From: an uncultured Clostridia bacterium
GTDB taxonomy: Bacteria > Bacillota > Clostridia > UBA1381
Length of the DNA stretch: 21,339 nt
Reading direction: 5' to 3'
NCBI GenBank assembly: GCA_944391265.1
Contig: CALXSX010000004.1
Coordinates: forward strand, 1-21,339
The notes beneath the pieces are model-generated. The model searched no databases and was not told where the DNA came from. It was given only the letters and a program-made list of their open reading frames with translations. Shown here one piece after another: positions 6,584-13,774 of the stretch. Numbering within the stretch: the first letter of the stretch is position 1; each line of letters opens with the position of its first letter. The position numbers and the translations under genes were made by a program.

Positions 6584-7831
6584 CTATATTATTTTACATT
6601 CCATGTAAAAACGCTTGTCGTGCGCCTCACCCATCGAAAATGTCTTTCTGGGGAGAGCTCCGTCATTTATTACTGTTCTGAAAAGGTCGCTTTTTGCCAT
6701 TGGCGGCAGTATGAAACCGATAGTGCCGTCCTTTTCGGATAGCTCCCTTACGACTTCCGCGCCGTGAATGTAGTCAATTTTAAGATTCTTGTAGTAAATT
6801 TCAAAAAACCGCTCAAGACTGCCTACCGCAAGGGTACACGGTGAGTCGTTTATGTAGATGAAGCCTGATGTTCCCTTAAAGCAATAATCTATCCGCTGGC
6901 CGCCCTCATCGGTATCCGAGGTTCTGTAATAGCTTTTCAGTGCGGAGAGAATTTCGTTTGGCTGTATATCAAATACTACTCTGTGTATTGGCTCAAAATC
7001 TATTGAGCTGTCGTGAACATTCATCAGCTCAACGAGCGCAAACCGCGCCGGGTGCGTTTTCCGTTCCTCTTCTGTCAGCGTCTTTTTTATATTCTCCCAG
7101 CATGTTTTGGCAGTTGCGAGCGAATGGTTTCCGTCACCTACGGCAAATTGAAGCGTGGCCTTGTCTGTTGCATATTTTTTGGTAAAGCGGCTTCTTTCTC
7201 CGAGCTCGTCTATCGCCGAGAGCGCGCGCTGAGCCGCTTCATCGCTGACAAGGTACCCGGCAAGATGCCCGGAGTCCATCTGCAGGTCAAAATCATATAT
7301 CTTGGTAAAGCTGTCTTTTTCCGATACGAGCGGCTCTATCGCTGTATTCTCATCGTCGTCTATGAGCATTATTATGTGAGGAACCTCCAATGCGGCGTTT
7401 TCACGTATAGCCACTCTGGGCGGTATACGGCTTAAAACAGTGCCCTCGGTCGCACGTATGAGCGATGTACTGCCCTTTGAAAAATCGTACTGCTCCAAAT
7501 CAACTGTACCAATCAGCCCATAGCCCTTTTTCCCGGACCGAAGAGTGCGTTCGACGAGAATGAGCGAGCTCTCATATTCGTGGAATATTCCCGACGCGAG
7601 ATATTCCTCCATTTTTGAGTTTATTGCCTGTATGCGCTCGCCTGCGCTTCCGTCATTGAGGTATATTTCCGGAAAAATGATGTTCAGCGATGATGGGCTG
7701 CCGCCTACGAACTTTTTAACAGCGTCCCAATATTCAGGCTGTGATGTGTACTGGTCACACGCTACAACGCTCCATTTTACCGGGTCCGTATTTTCAGGAA
7801 TAAGAATGTCCGCCTTATCAAAAACTCTCAT
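6584..7831 (-). CDS. DUF1015-family protein
   Basis: A 415-residue protein of the conserved DUF1015 family, function not established. Typical features are the start MRVFDKADILIPENTDPVKWSVVACDQ, the central GTEGTVLSRIPPR-like segment (here ATEGTVLSRIPPR), and the family signature GDGNHSLATAK. I chose ATG 7831 because GGAGG lies 9 bases upstream; an earlier in-frame start at 7876 would overlap ybaK. It begins 4 bases after the ybaK stop and is probably co-transcribed. The His/Asp-rich signature looks like an active or ligand site, but no reaction should be inferred from sequence alone. Confidence 0.85.
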   Translation of the reverse strand: MRVFDKADILIPENTDPVKWSVVACDQYTSQPEYWDAVKKFVGGSPSSLNIIFPEIYLNDGSAGERIQAINSKMEEYLASGIFHEYESSLILVERTLRSGKKGYGLIGTVDLEQYDFSKGSTSLIRATEGTVLSRIPPRVAIRENAALEVPHIIMLIDDDENTAIEPLVSEKDSFTKIYDFDLQMDSGHLAGYLVSDEAAQRALSAIDELGERSRFTKKYATDKATLQFAVGDGNHSLATAKTCWENIKKTLTEEERKTHPARFALVELMNVHDSSIDFEPIHRVVFDIQPNEILSALKSYYRTSDTDEGGQRIDYCFKGTSGFIYINDSPCTLAVGSLERFFEIYYKNLKIDYIHGAEVVRELSEKDGTIGFILPPMAKSDLFRTVINDGALPRKTFSMGEAHDKRFYMECKII

Positions 7832-7835
7832 AAAT

Positions 7836-8336
7836 TTAAACCTCCGTATTTCTTGTAATGTCAGCGCAAACCGCATCGACAGCCGCTATAAGGTCGCTCG
7901 GTGCAAGCTTAAGAGTTATTCCGCATACTCCGCCGCTCACCGCCGCAAAATCACAGCTGCGGACACTTTCGTCTATATATGTCGGGTATTTCTTTTTCAT
8001 GCCTATGGGAGATACACCGCCTCTTATATACCCTGTCAGCCCAAGAAGCTCCTTTACGTGTATAAGCTGTATGCTTTTGTTGTGCGAAACAGCGGCGAGC
8101 TTTTTCAGGTCAAGCTCATCGCAGACAGGAATCACCGCTACGAGAATCCCTGTCTTGTCACCTCTGGCTACGAGCGTCTTAAACGACTGCTTCGGCGGTA
8201 TGCCGACCAGTTCGGCTATATGCTCACCAAAATTTTCTCCCACTTCTTCGGCAACGTATTCCACCGTTTCAAACTTAATTTTTTTCGCCGCCAGCATACG
8301 CATGGCGTTTGTTACTGTCTGCTTTTTCTTTGACAA
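7836..8336 (-). CDS. ybaK: Cys-tRNA(Pro)/aminoacyl-tRNA deacylase, YbaK/EbsC family
   Basis: A 166-residue editing protein of the YbaK family, which hydrolyses cysteine wrongly attached to tRNA-Pro in trans. The conserved Lys is present (Lys53 in SFKTLVARGD), as are the family loop GGVSPIGMKKKYPTYID and the C-terminal GVCGITLKLAPSDL. Start is TTG 8336 with a GGGTGA ribosome binding site; a downstream ATG at 8303 would cut into the fold. First gene of a two-gene unit with the DUF1015 gene. Confidence 0.9.
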   Translation of the reverse strand: MSKKKQTVTNAMRMLAAKKIKFETVEYVAEEVGENFGEHIAELVGIPPKQSFKTLVARGDKTGILVAVIPVCDELDLKKLAAVSHNKSIQLIHVKELLGLTGYIRGGVSPIGMKKKYPTYIDESVRSCDFAAVSGGVCGITLKLAPSDLIAAVDAVCADITRNTEV

Positions 8337-8407
8337 AATATCACCCGTCTTTTTTATACAAAATGCGTTTTTATCACGGCGCGCCGTTTCACGCGCTCCT
8401 ATATGGA

Positions 8408-8436
8408 ATTATACTACATAACGCTAAATAATTCAA
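8408..8436 (-). promoter_or_regulatory. Promoter of ybaK-DUF1015
   Basis: Minus strand TTGAAT, 17-base spacer, perfect TATAAT, about 70 bases upstream of the ybaK start. The leader between contains a small GC-rich inverted repeat (GCGCG/CGCGC) around 8378-8396. Confidence 0.65.
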
Positions 8437-8461
8437 TACAATTTTTCACAAAATCGGCAAA

Positions 8462-8494
8462 CAAAAAGCTGCCACCACAAAGCGTGGTGACAGC
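8462..8494 (-). terminator. Rho-independent terminator of the MsmK-type ATPase gene
   Basis: Minus strand stem GCTGTCACCAC/GTGGTGGCAGC (11 pairs with one G-U), loop GCTTT less one base, then TTTTTGTTT. It starts 13 bases past the stop codon. Confidence 0.88.
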
Positions 8495-8507
8495 CTGTAT
8501 ACACTTA

Positions 8508-9620
8508 TTAGTGAGCGATAGCGATTTCTGTATCCTTATCGAAGATGTGAAGCTTATTCATGTCTATTGCTATCTTAATATTATCGCCGAGCTTAGCTGT
8601 TGATCTCTGATTAACTCTTGCAGTGAACGGAATGTCAGCTATCTTGAGGTAGAGATATGTCTCAGCACCCATCATTTCAGTTACGTCAACGTAAGCGTCA
8701 ACTACGCTGTCAGGGTTTGCGGCAACCATAGCCTGATCGTCATGAAGATCCTCAGGTCTGATACCGAGCATAACAGTCTTGCCTATGTAATCCTGAAGCT
8801 CTTTCTTGCTTGCTTTGCCGTCCGGGAGCTTGATTGAGAAGCCGTTGAATACAGCATAAACACCGTTTTCTTTTTTAACGAGGTCTGCCTCAACAAAGTT
8901 CATCTGCGGGCTTCCTATGAATCCGCCGACAAAAGCGTTGCAGGGGTAGTTGTAAAGGTTAGCCGGAGTATCAACCTGCTGGATGAATCCGTCCTTCATA
9001 ACAACGATTCTTGTACCCATTGTCATAGCCTCTGTCTGGTCATGTGTAACGTAAATGAACGTTGTTTCAAGTCTCTTATGGAGCTTGTTTATCTCTGTTC
9101 TCATGGCAACACGGAGCTTAGCGTCAAGGTTTGACAGCGGCTCATCCATGAGGAATACCTTAGGATTACGAACGATAGCACGGCCGAGAGCAACACGCTG
9201 TCTCTGACCGCCTGACAAAGCCTTCGGCTTTCTGTCAAGAAGATGGCTTATATCGAGTATCTGAGCTGCCTCGTTAACACGTCTCTTTATTTCATCTTTC
9301 GGAGTTTTGCGAAGCTTAAGCGCGAACGCCATGTTCTCAAAAACCGTCATGTGCGGATACAAAGCGTAGTTCTGGAAAACCATCGCTATATCTCTGTCCT
9401 TAGGAGCGATGTCGTTCATAAGCTTGCCGCCTATGTAAAGCTCACCCTCAGTAATCTCCTCAAGTCCGGCGATCATTCTGAGCGTAGTCGACTTACCGCA
9501 GCCGGAAGGACCTACAAGGATAATAAACTCCTTATCCTCAATGTCAAGCGTGAAATCGCTTACGGCCGTAACGCCGCCGGCGTACTTCTTGTAAACACCT
9601 TTTAACTGTACATCTGCCAT
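8508..9620 (-). CDS. msmK: Sugar ABC transporter ATP-binding protein, MsmK/UgpC type
   Basis: A 370-residue ATPase that powers CUT1-family carbohydrate importers from the inner face of the membrane. Walker A GPSGCGKS (37-44), Q-loop Gln83, signature LSGGQ (135-139), Walker B VFLMDE (155-160) and switch His193 are all present. A C-terminal TOBE/regulatory region (about 235-370, with LGIRPEDL) is of the length seen in MsmK/MalK. ATG 9620 has GAGGGG upstream. No permease or binding-protein gene is adjacent. In several Firmicutes a single such ATPase serves many sugar transporters, and the orphan position with its own promoter and terminator fits that. The symbol reflects the family, not a proven substrate. 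Confidence 0.92.
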   Translation of the reverse strand: MADVQLKGVYKKYAGGVTAVSDFTLDIEDKEFIILVGPSGCGKSTTLRMIAGLEEITEGELYIGGKLMNDIAPKDRDIAMVFQNYALYPHMTVFENMAFALKLRKTPKDEIKRRVNEAAQILDISHLLDRKPKALSGGQRQRVALGRAIVRNPKVFLMDEPLSNLDAKLRVAMRTEINKLHKRLETTFIYVTHDQTEAMTMGTRIVVMKDGFIQQVDTPANLYNYPCNAFVGGFIGSPQMNFVEADLVKKENGVYAVFNGFSIKLPDGKASKKELQDYIGKTVMLGIRPEDLHDDQAMVAANPDSVVDAYVDVTEMMGAETYLYLKIADIPFTARVNQRSTAKLGDNIKIAIDMNKLHIFDKDTEIAIAH

Positions 9621-9696
9621 TTTTTAAATCCCCTCTCGTCTTGCGAAAACATTTCATCAATTATCCTATATAACCGCTGCTGTGCAGTGATGTTTA

Positions 9697-9717
9697 GGAG
9701 CGGCCCACAGCCGCTCC
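9697..9717 (-). promoter_or_regulatory. Hairpin in the msmK 5' leader
   Basis: A perfect 8-bp inverted repeat, GGAGCGGC and GCCGCTCC with a 5-base loop, lies in the ~125-base leader between the msmK promoter and its start codon. No T-tract follows, so it is not a terminator. It may stabilise the transcript or bind a regulator. The rest of the 9621-9986 gap (366 bases) holds the promoter below and, at 9787-9986, AT-rich DNA in which I see no gene and no clear terminator for the EF-G gene. Confidence 0.4.
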
Positions 9718-9751
9718 AATTACGTCCTATAGCAAAATCAATTACGCTATT

Positions 9752-9780
9752 ATAATACCACAAAGCCTGTGTTTTGTGAA
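9752..9780 (-). promoter_or_regulatory. Promoter of msmK
   Basis: Minus strand TTCACA, 17-base spacer, TATTAT preceded by TGG (extended -10). Both hexamers match 5 of 6 consensus bases. It implies a leader of about 125 bases. Confidence 0.7.
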
Positions 9781-9986
9781 GTCTATTATTGCACAAAATT
9801 TAAACAGTATCTTTAGTCACATTACCCATACCCATTAAAAACACTGTTTTTTTCATACTTTCATTAGTAAAATTGCATAAAGTTTTGAGGATTTACGGCG
9901 TTTTCTGCATCTTTAAGGAAGTGCGTTTGGATATATTGACCATATTTAAAACGGTATTTTGTTTATATTTATATAAGCAAAAAATG

Positions 9987-12056
9987 TTATTCGGCTGACT
10001 TTGAAGCAGCTATTACCTTTTCGGCTATTTGCTGCGGAGCCGGCTCATATCTCGAGAATTCGTAGGAGAAAATGCCCCTGCCTCGGCTCATCGATCTGAG
10101 GTCGGTTGCGTATTTGAACATCTCGGACATAGGTACTTCCGCCTCAACCATGTTAAGTCCGGGCTTGTCGCTTTCGCCCATGCCCATAATCTGACCTCGT
10201 CTCTTGTTAATGTCGCCTATTATATCACCCATTATGCTTTCGGGAATATATACCTTAAGATAGCCTATCGGCTCAAGCAAAACAGGGTTTGCCTGCTGCA
10301 TTCCTGACTTGAAAGCAAGCGCCGCCGCCGTTTTGAACGCCATTTCAGACGAGTCTACCGGATGGTATGAGCCGTCGAGGAGAGTCGCCTTTACGTTTAC
10401 TACTGGATAACCTGCCAGAACTCCGTGCTCACAGCATTCGCGAAGTCCCTTTTCGACAGCCGGGAAGTAGTTTTTGGGGACGCTGCCTCCGAATACCTTC
10501 TCCTCAAACGTAAGCTCTTCCGTGAGTCCCGGCTCAAATTCGATTATGACGTGGCCGTACTGACCGTGGCCGCCCGACTGCTTCTTGTGCTTGCCTTCTG
10601 CCTTTGCCTTGCCGCGTATCGTCTCCCTGTAAGGAACTATCGGCTCTTCAAGTATCACGTTGACGCCGTATTTTGACGCAAGCTTGCTCGTTATAACGTC
10701 TATATGCTGTTCACCCAAACCGTTTATGAGCATTTGCTTTGTTTCGGTGTTATTTGTTATGCTGAATGTCGGATCCTCGTCCGTAAGCTTCGTCAGGCCG
10801 CTTATTATCTTTTCCTCGTCGCCCTTTGCCTTAGGCTTTACCGCCATCGTGAGCACCGGAGCCGGAAATTCTATTCCCGTGAGAATTATATCTTTTCCCG
10901 TGTCGCAGAGCGTATCACCCGTCTTGGTTTTGTCAAGCTTTGATACGACGCCTATGTCGCCTGCCTTTATCTGCTTTGCTTCTATCTGCTTTTTGCCGGA
11001 GAGCATAAATACTTTGCCTATGCGTTCCTGCGTGCCCCTGTTTGGGTTGTAAAGCGTAGAGTCTGACTTGACATCGCCTGAATACACTCTGAACATAGAC
11101 ATTTTTCCAACGAACGGGTCTACTATTGTTTTGAAAACTATCGCGCTCGTAAGCTCTGTTTCGGACTGCACCACCTCAACCGGCTCGCCGCTTGACGCGG
11201 TATAGGCCATCTCCGTTATCTCAGACGGCGCGGGCAGGTATTTTCCTATGCCGTCCATAAGGCTTCTTACGCCGATGTTGTCCTGGCCGGAGCCGCAGTA
11301 AACGGGGAATATGCTTCCTTCCTTGACTCCCTTTCTTATTGCTTTTTTTATCTCGTCAAACGTGAACTCCTCGCCGTTAAAATATTTGACCATCAGCTCT
11401 TCATCGGTTTCAGCGACAGCCTCCATTATCATTTCACGAAGCGGAGCCACAGTCTCTGCCATTCCGTCCGGTACAGGAATGTCAACTCTGTCCTTGCCCT
11501 CATACCTTCTTGCCGTCATATCGATTATGTCTACGAAGCCCTTGAACTCATCGCCCTCTCGAATAGGATAAACGAAAGGTGTTATGCTCTTTCCGAAAAC
11601 CTCTTTCATCTGTTCGAGAGTCTTTTCATAGCTCGCCCTTGTGTCGTCTATCTTGTTTACAAAAAACATAGTGGGAAGCCCTCTTTGCTTCGCGTATGAG
11701 AACACCTGCTCGGTGCCGACTGAAACGCCGCTTCTGCCGCTTAGAACAATGAGCGCCGAATCGGCTGCGCGGACTCCTTCCTTTACGTCCCCGACAAAAT
11801 CAAAAAATCCCGGCGTGTCCAAAATATTATATTTCATGCCCTTCCATTCAACCGGAGCTATTGAAGTCTGAATGGAAAACTGGCGCTTTATCTCTTCGCT
11901 GTCATAATCGCAGACGGTGTTCCCGTCAGCCGTCTTTCCCATCCTGTCAATCGTTCCGGCATTGAAAAGCATAGCTTCAGCAAGCGTAGTTTTTCCGCAT
12001 TTTCCATGCACCATGACTGCCACGTTACGAATTTCGTCCATTGCGTATTCTTTCAT
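9987..12056 (-). CDS. Elongation factor G paralogue (EF-G-like, FusA2 type)
   Basis: A 689-residue translational GTPase homologue with all EF-G domains: G domain (1-280), domain II (about 305-390), III, IV (AEGKHKKQSGGHGQYGHVIIEFEP) and V (LLEPIGYLKVYIPESIMGDIIGDINKRRGQIMGM). Its P-loop reads VHGKCGKT (16-23), with Val in place of the first Gly. Switch II reads DTPGF (80-84), with Phe where canonical EF-G has the catalytic His. NKID (134-137) is intact. So it can probably bind guanine nucleotide, but hydrolysis may be weak. ATG 12056 has AGGAGG about 10 bases upstream. It stands alone behind a long GC-rich leader, not next to rpsL/rpsG/tuf, which fits a secondary paralogue rather than the housekeeping EF-G. 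Confidence 0.9.
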   Translation of the reverse strand: MKEYAMDEIRNVAVMVHGKCGKTTLAEAMLFNAGTIDRMGKTADGNTVCDYDSEEIKRQFSIQTSIAPVEWKGMKYNILDTPGFFDFVGDVKEGVRAADSALIVLSGRSGVSVGTEQVFSYAKQRGLPTMFFVNKIDDTRASYEKTLEQMKEVFGKSITPFVYPIREGDEFKGFVDIIDMTARRYEGKDRVDIPVPDGMAETVAPLREMIMEAVAETDEELMVKYFNGEEFTFDEIKKAIRKGVKEGSIFPVYCGSGQDNIGVRSLMDGIGKYLPAPSEITEMAYTASSGEPVEVVQSETELTSAIVFKTIVDPFVGKMSMFRVYSGDVKSDSTLYNPNRGTQERIGKVFMLSGKKQIEAKQIKAGDIGVVSKLDKTKTGDTLCDTGKDIILTGIEFPAPVLTMAVKPKAKGDEEKIISGLTKLTDEDPTFSITNNTETKQMLINGLGEQHIDVITSKLASKYGVNVILEEPIVPYRETIRGKAKAEGKHKKQSGGHGQYGHVIIEFEPGLTEELTFEEKVFGGSVPKNYFPAVEKGLRECCEHGVLAGYPVVNVKATLLDGSYHPVDSSEMAFKTAAALAFKSGMQQANPVLLEPIGYLKVYIPESIMGDIIGDINKRRGQIMGMGESDKPGLNMVEAEVPMSEMFKYATDLRSMSRGRGIFSYEFSRYEPAPQQIAEKVIAASKSAE

Positions 12057-12277
12057 ATGTCTGCTAACCTCCTGCTTATATTTTAAGGCGCGCGTCCGGC
12101 GCGCACCTCGTGGGCTGACTTATCCGCTGCCCGAAAAAACAGCTTTCTGCGGCGTTTTTTCTGAGACGCCGGGCGGTTAAGTAAGAGAATTTCTCGCCCC
12201 GGCTTTGATGACAGATACAAAAGCCCTATAAAAAAAAACAACTTGATTTATATATGCCCCCATTATATTATCGTAAA
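12057..12277 (-). promoter_or_regulatory. Structured 5' leader of the EF-G-like gene
   Basis: About 190-220 bases lie between the dapB terminator and the EF-G-like start. On the minus strand, in order, are a weak promoter candidate (TTTACG-17-TATATA, about 12250-12278), an AT-rich stretch, then several inverted repeats: GGCTTT/AAAGCC, GCCGGGGCG/CGCCCGGC (one bulge), GGCGT/ACGCC, GCTG/CAGC, and GCGCGC/GCGCGC just before the ribosome binding site. The mix of AT-rich start and GC-rich hairpins differs from neighbouring intergenic DNA. I could not match it to a riboswitch class I know. No protein-coding frame is evident. Confidence 0.4.
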
Positions 12278-12315
12278 CAAAAAAAAGACCGTCACTTTGT
12301 GAAAAAATAACGGTC
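12278..12315 (-). terminator. Rho-independent terminator of dapB
   Basis: Minus strand GACCGT/ACGGTC stem (12315-12310 with 12292-12287), a loop that can form an inner CAC/GTG pairing, then eight T residues. It begins 17 bases past the dapB stop. Confidence 0.85.
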
Positions 12316-12331
12316 GTTTTTTATGCATTTT

Positions 12332-13090
12332 TCAGAGTGATTCTATGAGGTCGTTCATGCTGTAAAAGCCGGGCTTCTTTCCTGCAATGAATTTTGCCGC
12401 CCTCAGCGCCCCCACCGCAAAGACCTCTTTGCTTGCCGCGCTGTGCTCAAGCTTTATGACCTCGTCGGTGCCGGCAAAAATAACGGAGTGTTCTCCGACT
12501 ATTGTTCCGCCACGGACGGAGTGAATACCTATTTCCTCTTTCTTCCTCTTTTTCCTGGCGGTGTGCCGGTCATAAATGTACTCAGTCCCGCCGCTTCTTT
12601 CATCGCGTATCGCGTCGGCTATTGCGAGAGCAGTTCCCGACGGTGCGTCTATCTTCTGATTGTGATGCATTTCTACAATCTCAATGTCAAAAGAGCCGTC
12701 AAGCAGCCGCGTCGCCTTTTTTGCGAGGTCAATTAGAAGGTTTATGCCAAGGCTCATGTTAGCGGAGAAAAATATGGGTATTTCTTCTGACGCCGCCTCA
12801 AGCATATTTTTCTGCATATTTGAAAGTCCGGTAGTTGCTATAACAGCAGGGAGCTTTCGCTGCCTGCAGTAAGAGAGCAGCCCTTCCAGTGAGTCGGGGT
12901 GCGAAAAGTCGATAACGACATCCGCCTCCCCGCTGTATTCAGACGGAGACCTGAACACAGGATAGTCGTTTTTAACCTCGCCCGTTATGTCGAATCCGGC
13001 AGCTATGGCACATTCATCGTCTGAAGAGGCAAGCCGGGAAATTACCTGTCCCATTTTTCCGTTGCAGCCGTTCATAATTATTTTTACCAT
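12332..13090 (-). CDS. dapB: 4-hydroxy-tetrahydrodipicolinate reductase
   Basis: NAD(P)H-dependent reductase of the diaminopimelate/lysine pathway, which supplies peptidoglycan and, in spore formers, dipicolinate precursors. The 252-residue protein has the nucleotide-binding NGCNGKMG at its N-terminus, ATTGLS, and the substrate motif EMHHNQKIDAPSGTA (residues 140-154, with His142, His143 and Lys146). HSVRGGTIVGEH is also typical. ATG 13090 has only a modest AAAGG upstream. No dapA is adjacent, so it appears to be a single-gene unit with its own strong promoter and terminator. Confidence 0.96.
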   Translation of the reverse strand: MVKIIMNGCNGKMGQVISRLASSDDECAIAAGFDITGEVKNDYPVFRSPSEYSGEADVVIDFSHPDSLEGLLSYCRQRKLPAVIATTGLSNMQKNMLEAASEEIPIFFSANMSLGINLLIDLAKKATRLLDGSFDIEIVEMHHNQKIDAPSGTALAIADAIRDERSGGTEYIYDRHTARKKRKKEEIGIHSVRGGTIVGEHSVIFAGTDEVIKLEHSAASKEVFAVGALRAAKFIAGKKPGFYSMNDLIESL

Positions 13091-13131
13091 GGTAAATCAA
13101 AGCCTTTCTTATATGTAGGATCATCAGTTCA

Positions 13132-13160
13132 ATTGTATCATAAACTTTCTGCTATGTCAA
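13132..13160 (-). promoter_or_regulatory. Promoter of dapB
   Basis: Minus strand perfect TTGACA, 17-base spacer, TACAAT with a TG extension (TGATACAAT). One of the best promoter matches in the window; about 40 bases of leader precede dapB. Confidence 0.85.
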
Positions 13161-13219
13161 TGCACATAAATTATTTTACGGCATAGTATATATCATCAGA
13201 TATAACGGAGGTGGTAGCG

Positions 13220-13405
13220 GTGTCAAAATGCAGACGCCCGTTCAGGTTCGACCCGTCGATCCTGACAGCAAAAGTGCTCGGGACACTGACATTCGCGTTT
13301 TGCCTGGGCACTGCAATCGGGCTTTTCATGCCCGCGGCGTTTATAGCTGTTGCGGAGACGTGTCTGCTTGTCTTGCTGGCGTATTTTTGCCTGTTCAGAT
13401 GGTAG
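13220..13405 (+). CDS. Two-helix membrane miniprotein upstream of spoVM
   Basis: A 61-residue protein not assigned to any family I recognise. A basic N-terminus (SKCRRPFRFDPS) is followed by two hydrophobic segments at about residues 17-38 and 40-58, joined by a short Pro turn (GLFMPAAF), ending FCLFRW. I chose GTG 13220 because GGAGGTG lies 6 bases upstream; an earlier in-frame GTG at 13211 overlaps that site. It ends 33 bases before spoVM, with one terminator after both, so the two likely share a transcript. A link to sporulation is inferred only from this pairing. Codon use and the strong ribosome binding site make it likely real. Confidence 0.68.
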   Translation: MSKCRRPFRFDPSILTAKVLGTLTFAFCLGTAIGLFMPAAFIAVAETCLLVLLAYFCLFRW

Positions 13406-13438
13406 GTACATAAAAGCTTTCGGAAAGGATATGATGTT

Positions 13439-13507
13439 ATGAAAATCGTTGTTTTCAAAATGCCTAAATTTTTCTCGGGAATAGTTAAAAGTTTTCTCAG
13501 AATGTAA
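13439..13507 (+). CDS. spoVM: Stage V sporulation protein SpoVM (22 aa)
   Basis: A 22-codon gene with ATG 13439 and GGAAAGGA 9 bases upstream. The peptide contains FKMPKFFSGIV, which aligns without gaps with the B. subtilis SpoVM segment IKLPKFLGGIV, including the start MK and Pro9. SpoVM is an amphipathic helix that recognises the convex forespore membrane and anchors the spore coat base through SpoIVA. The protein is shorter than the 26-residue B. subtilis form, lacking part of its C-terminal tail. It lies with the miniprotein upstream and a strong terminator downstream. The call rests on a very short sequence, but the match and clean translation signals are good. Confidence 0.85.
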   Translation: MKIVVFKMPKFFSGIVKSFLRM

Positions 13508-13560
13508 AGGCCGCGCAAAGATGGGGAGGAAGTTTTTCTGATATTCCCCGAATTTTTGAG

Positions 13561-13593
13561 GGAGCGCTTTTTAAGCGCTCCTTTGTTTTTTTT
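13561..13593 (+). terminator. Rho-independent terminator after spoVM
   Basis: Perfect 9-bp stem GGAGCGCTT/AAGCGCTCC with a 3-base loop, then TTTGTTTTTTTT. It closes the miniprotein-spoVM unit. Confidence 0.92.
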
Positions 13594-13774
13594 GTAAATT
13601 TTTATTGACAAAACGGAGGAATTATTATAGAGTATAATCTGATATATGTAATGATATGAAAAATTTTTAAAAAAATTTCAGAAATATCCCCCAAAAAAGT
13701 ATGGAATGAAACGAATAATATAATACAGGATATACAAAACGTTAATCCATATTTTGTGTAAGGAGATGTTGACT

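Noticed and set aside
7545..8333. Long plus-strand open frame (262 codons) opposite ybaK and the DUF1015 gene
   Set aside because: It spans two well-supported minus-strand genes, has no recognisable domain and no ribosome binding site; an antisense shadow.
9803..9848. AAACAGT/ACTGTTT inverted repeat followed by Ts on the plus strand
   Set aside because: The loop is over 30 bases, and no plus-strand gene ends there; not a credible terminator.
12100..12240. Possible TPP or cyclic-di-nucleotide riboswitch in the EF-G leader (a CTGAGA string on the plus strand)
   Set aside because: The string is on the wrong strand for the gene, and the other conserved blocks of these classes are missing.
13605..13638. 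TTGACA and TATAAT on the plus strand before the broken secreted gene
   Set aside because: The spacer is 22 bases, too long for a sigma-A promoter, and no other pairing in the 13594-13774 gap was convincing.
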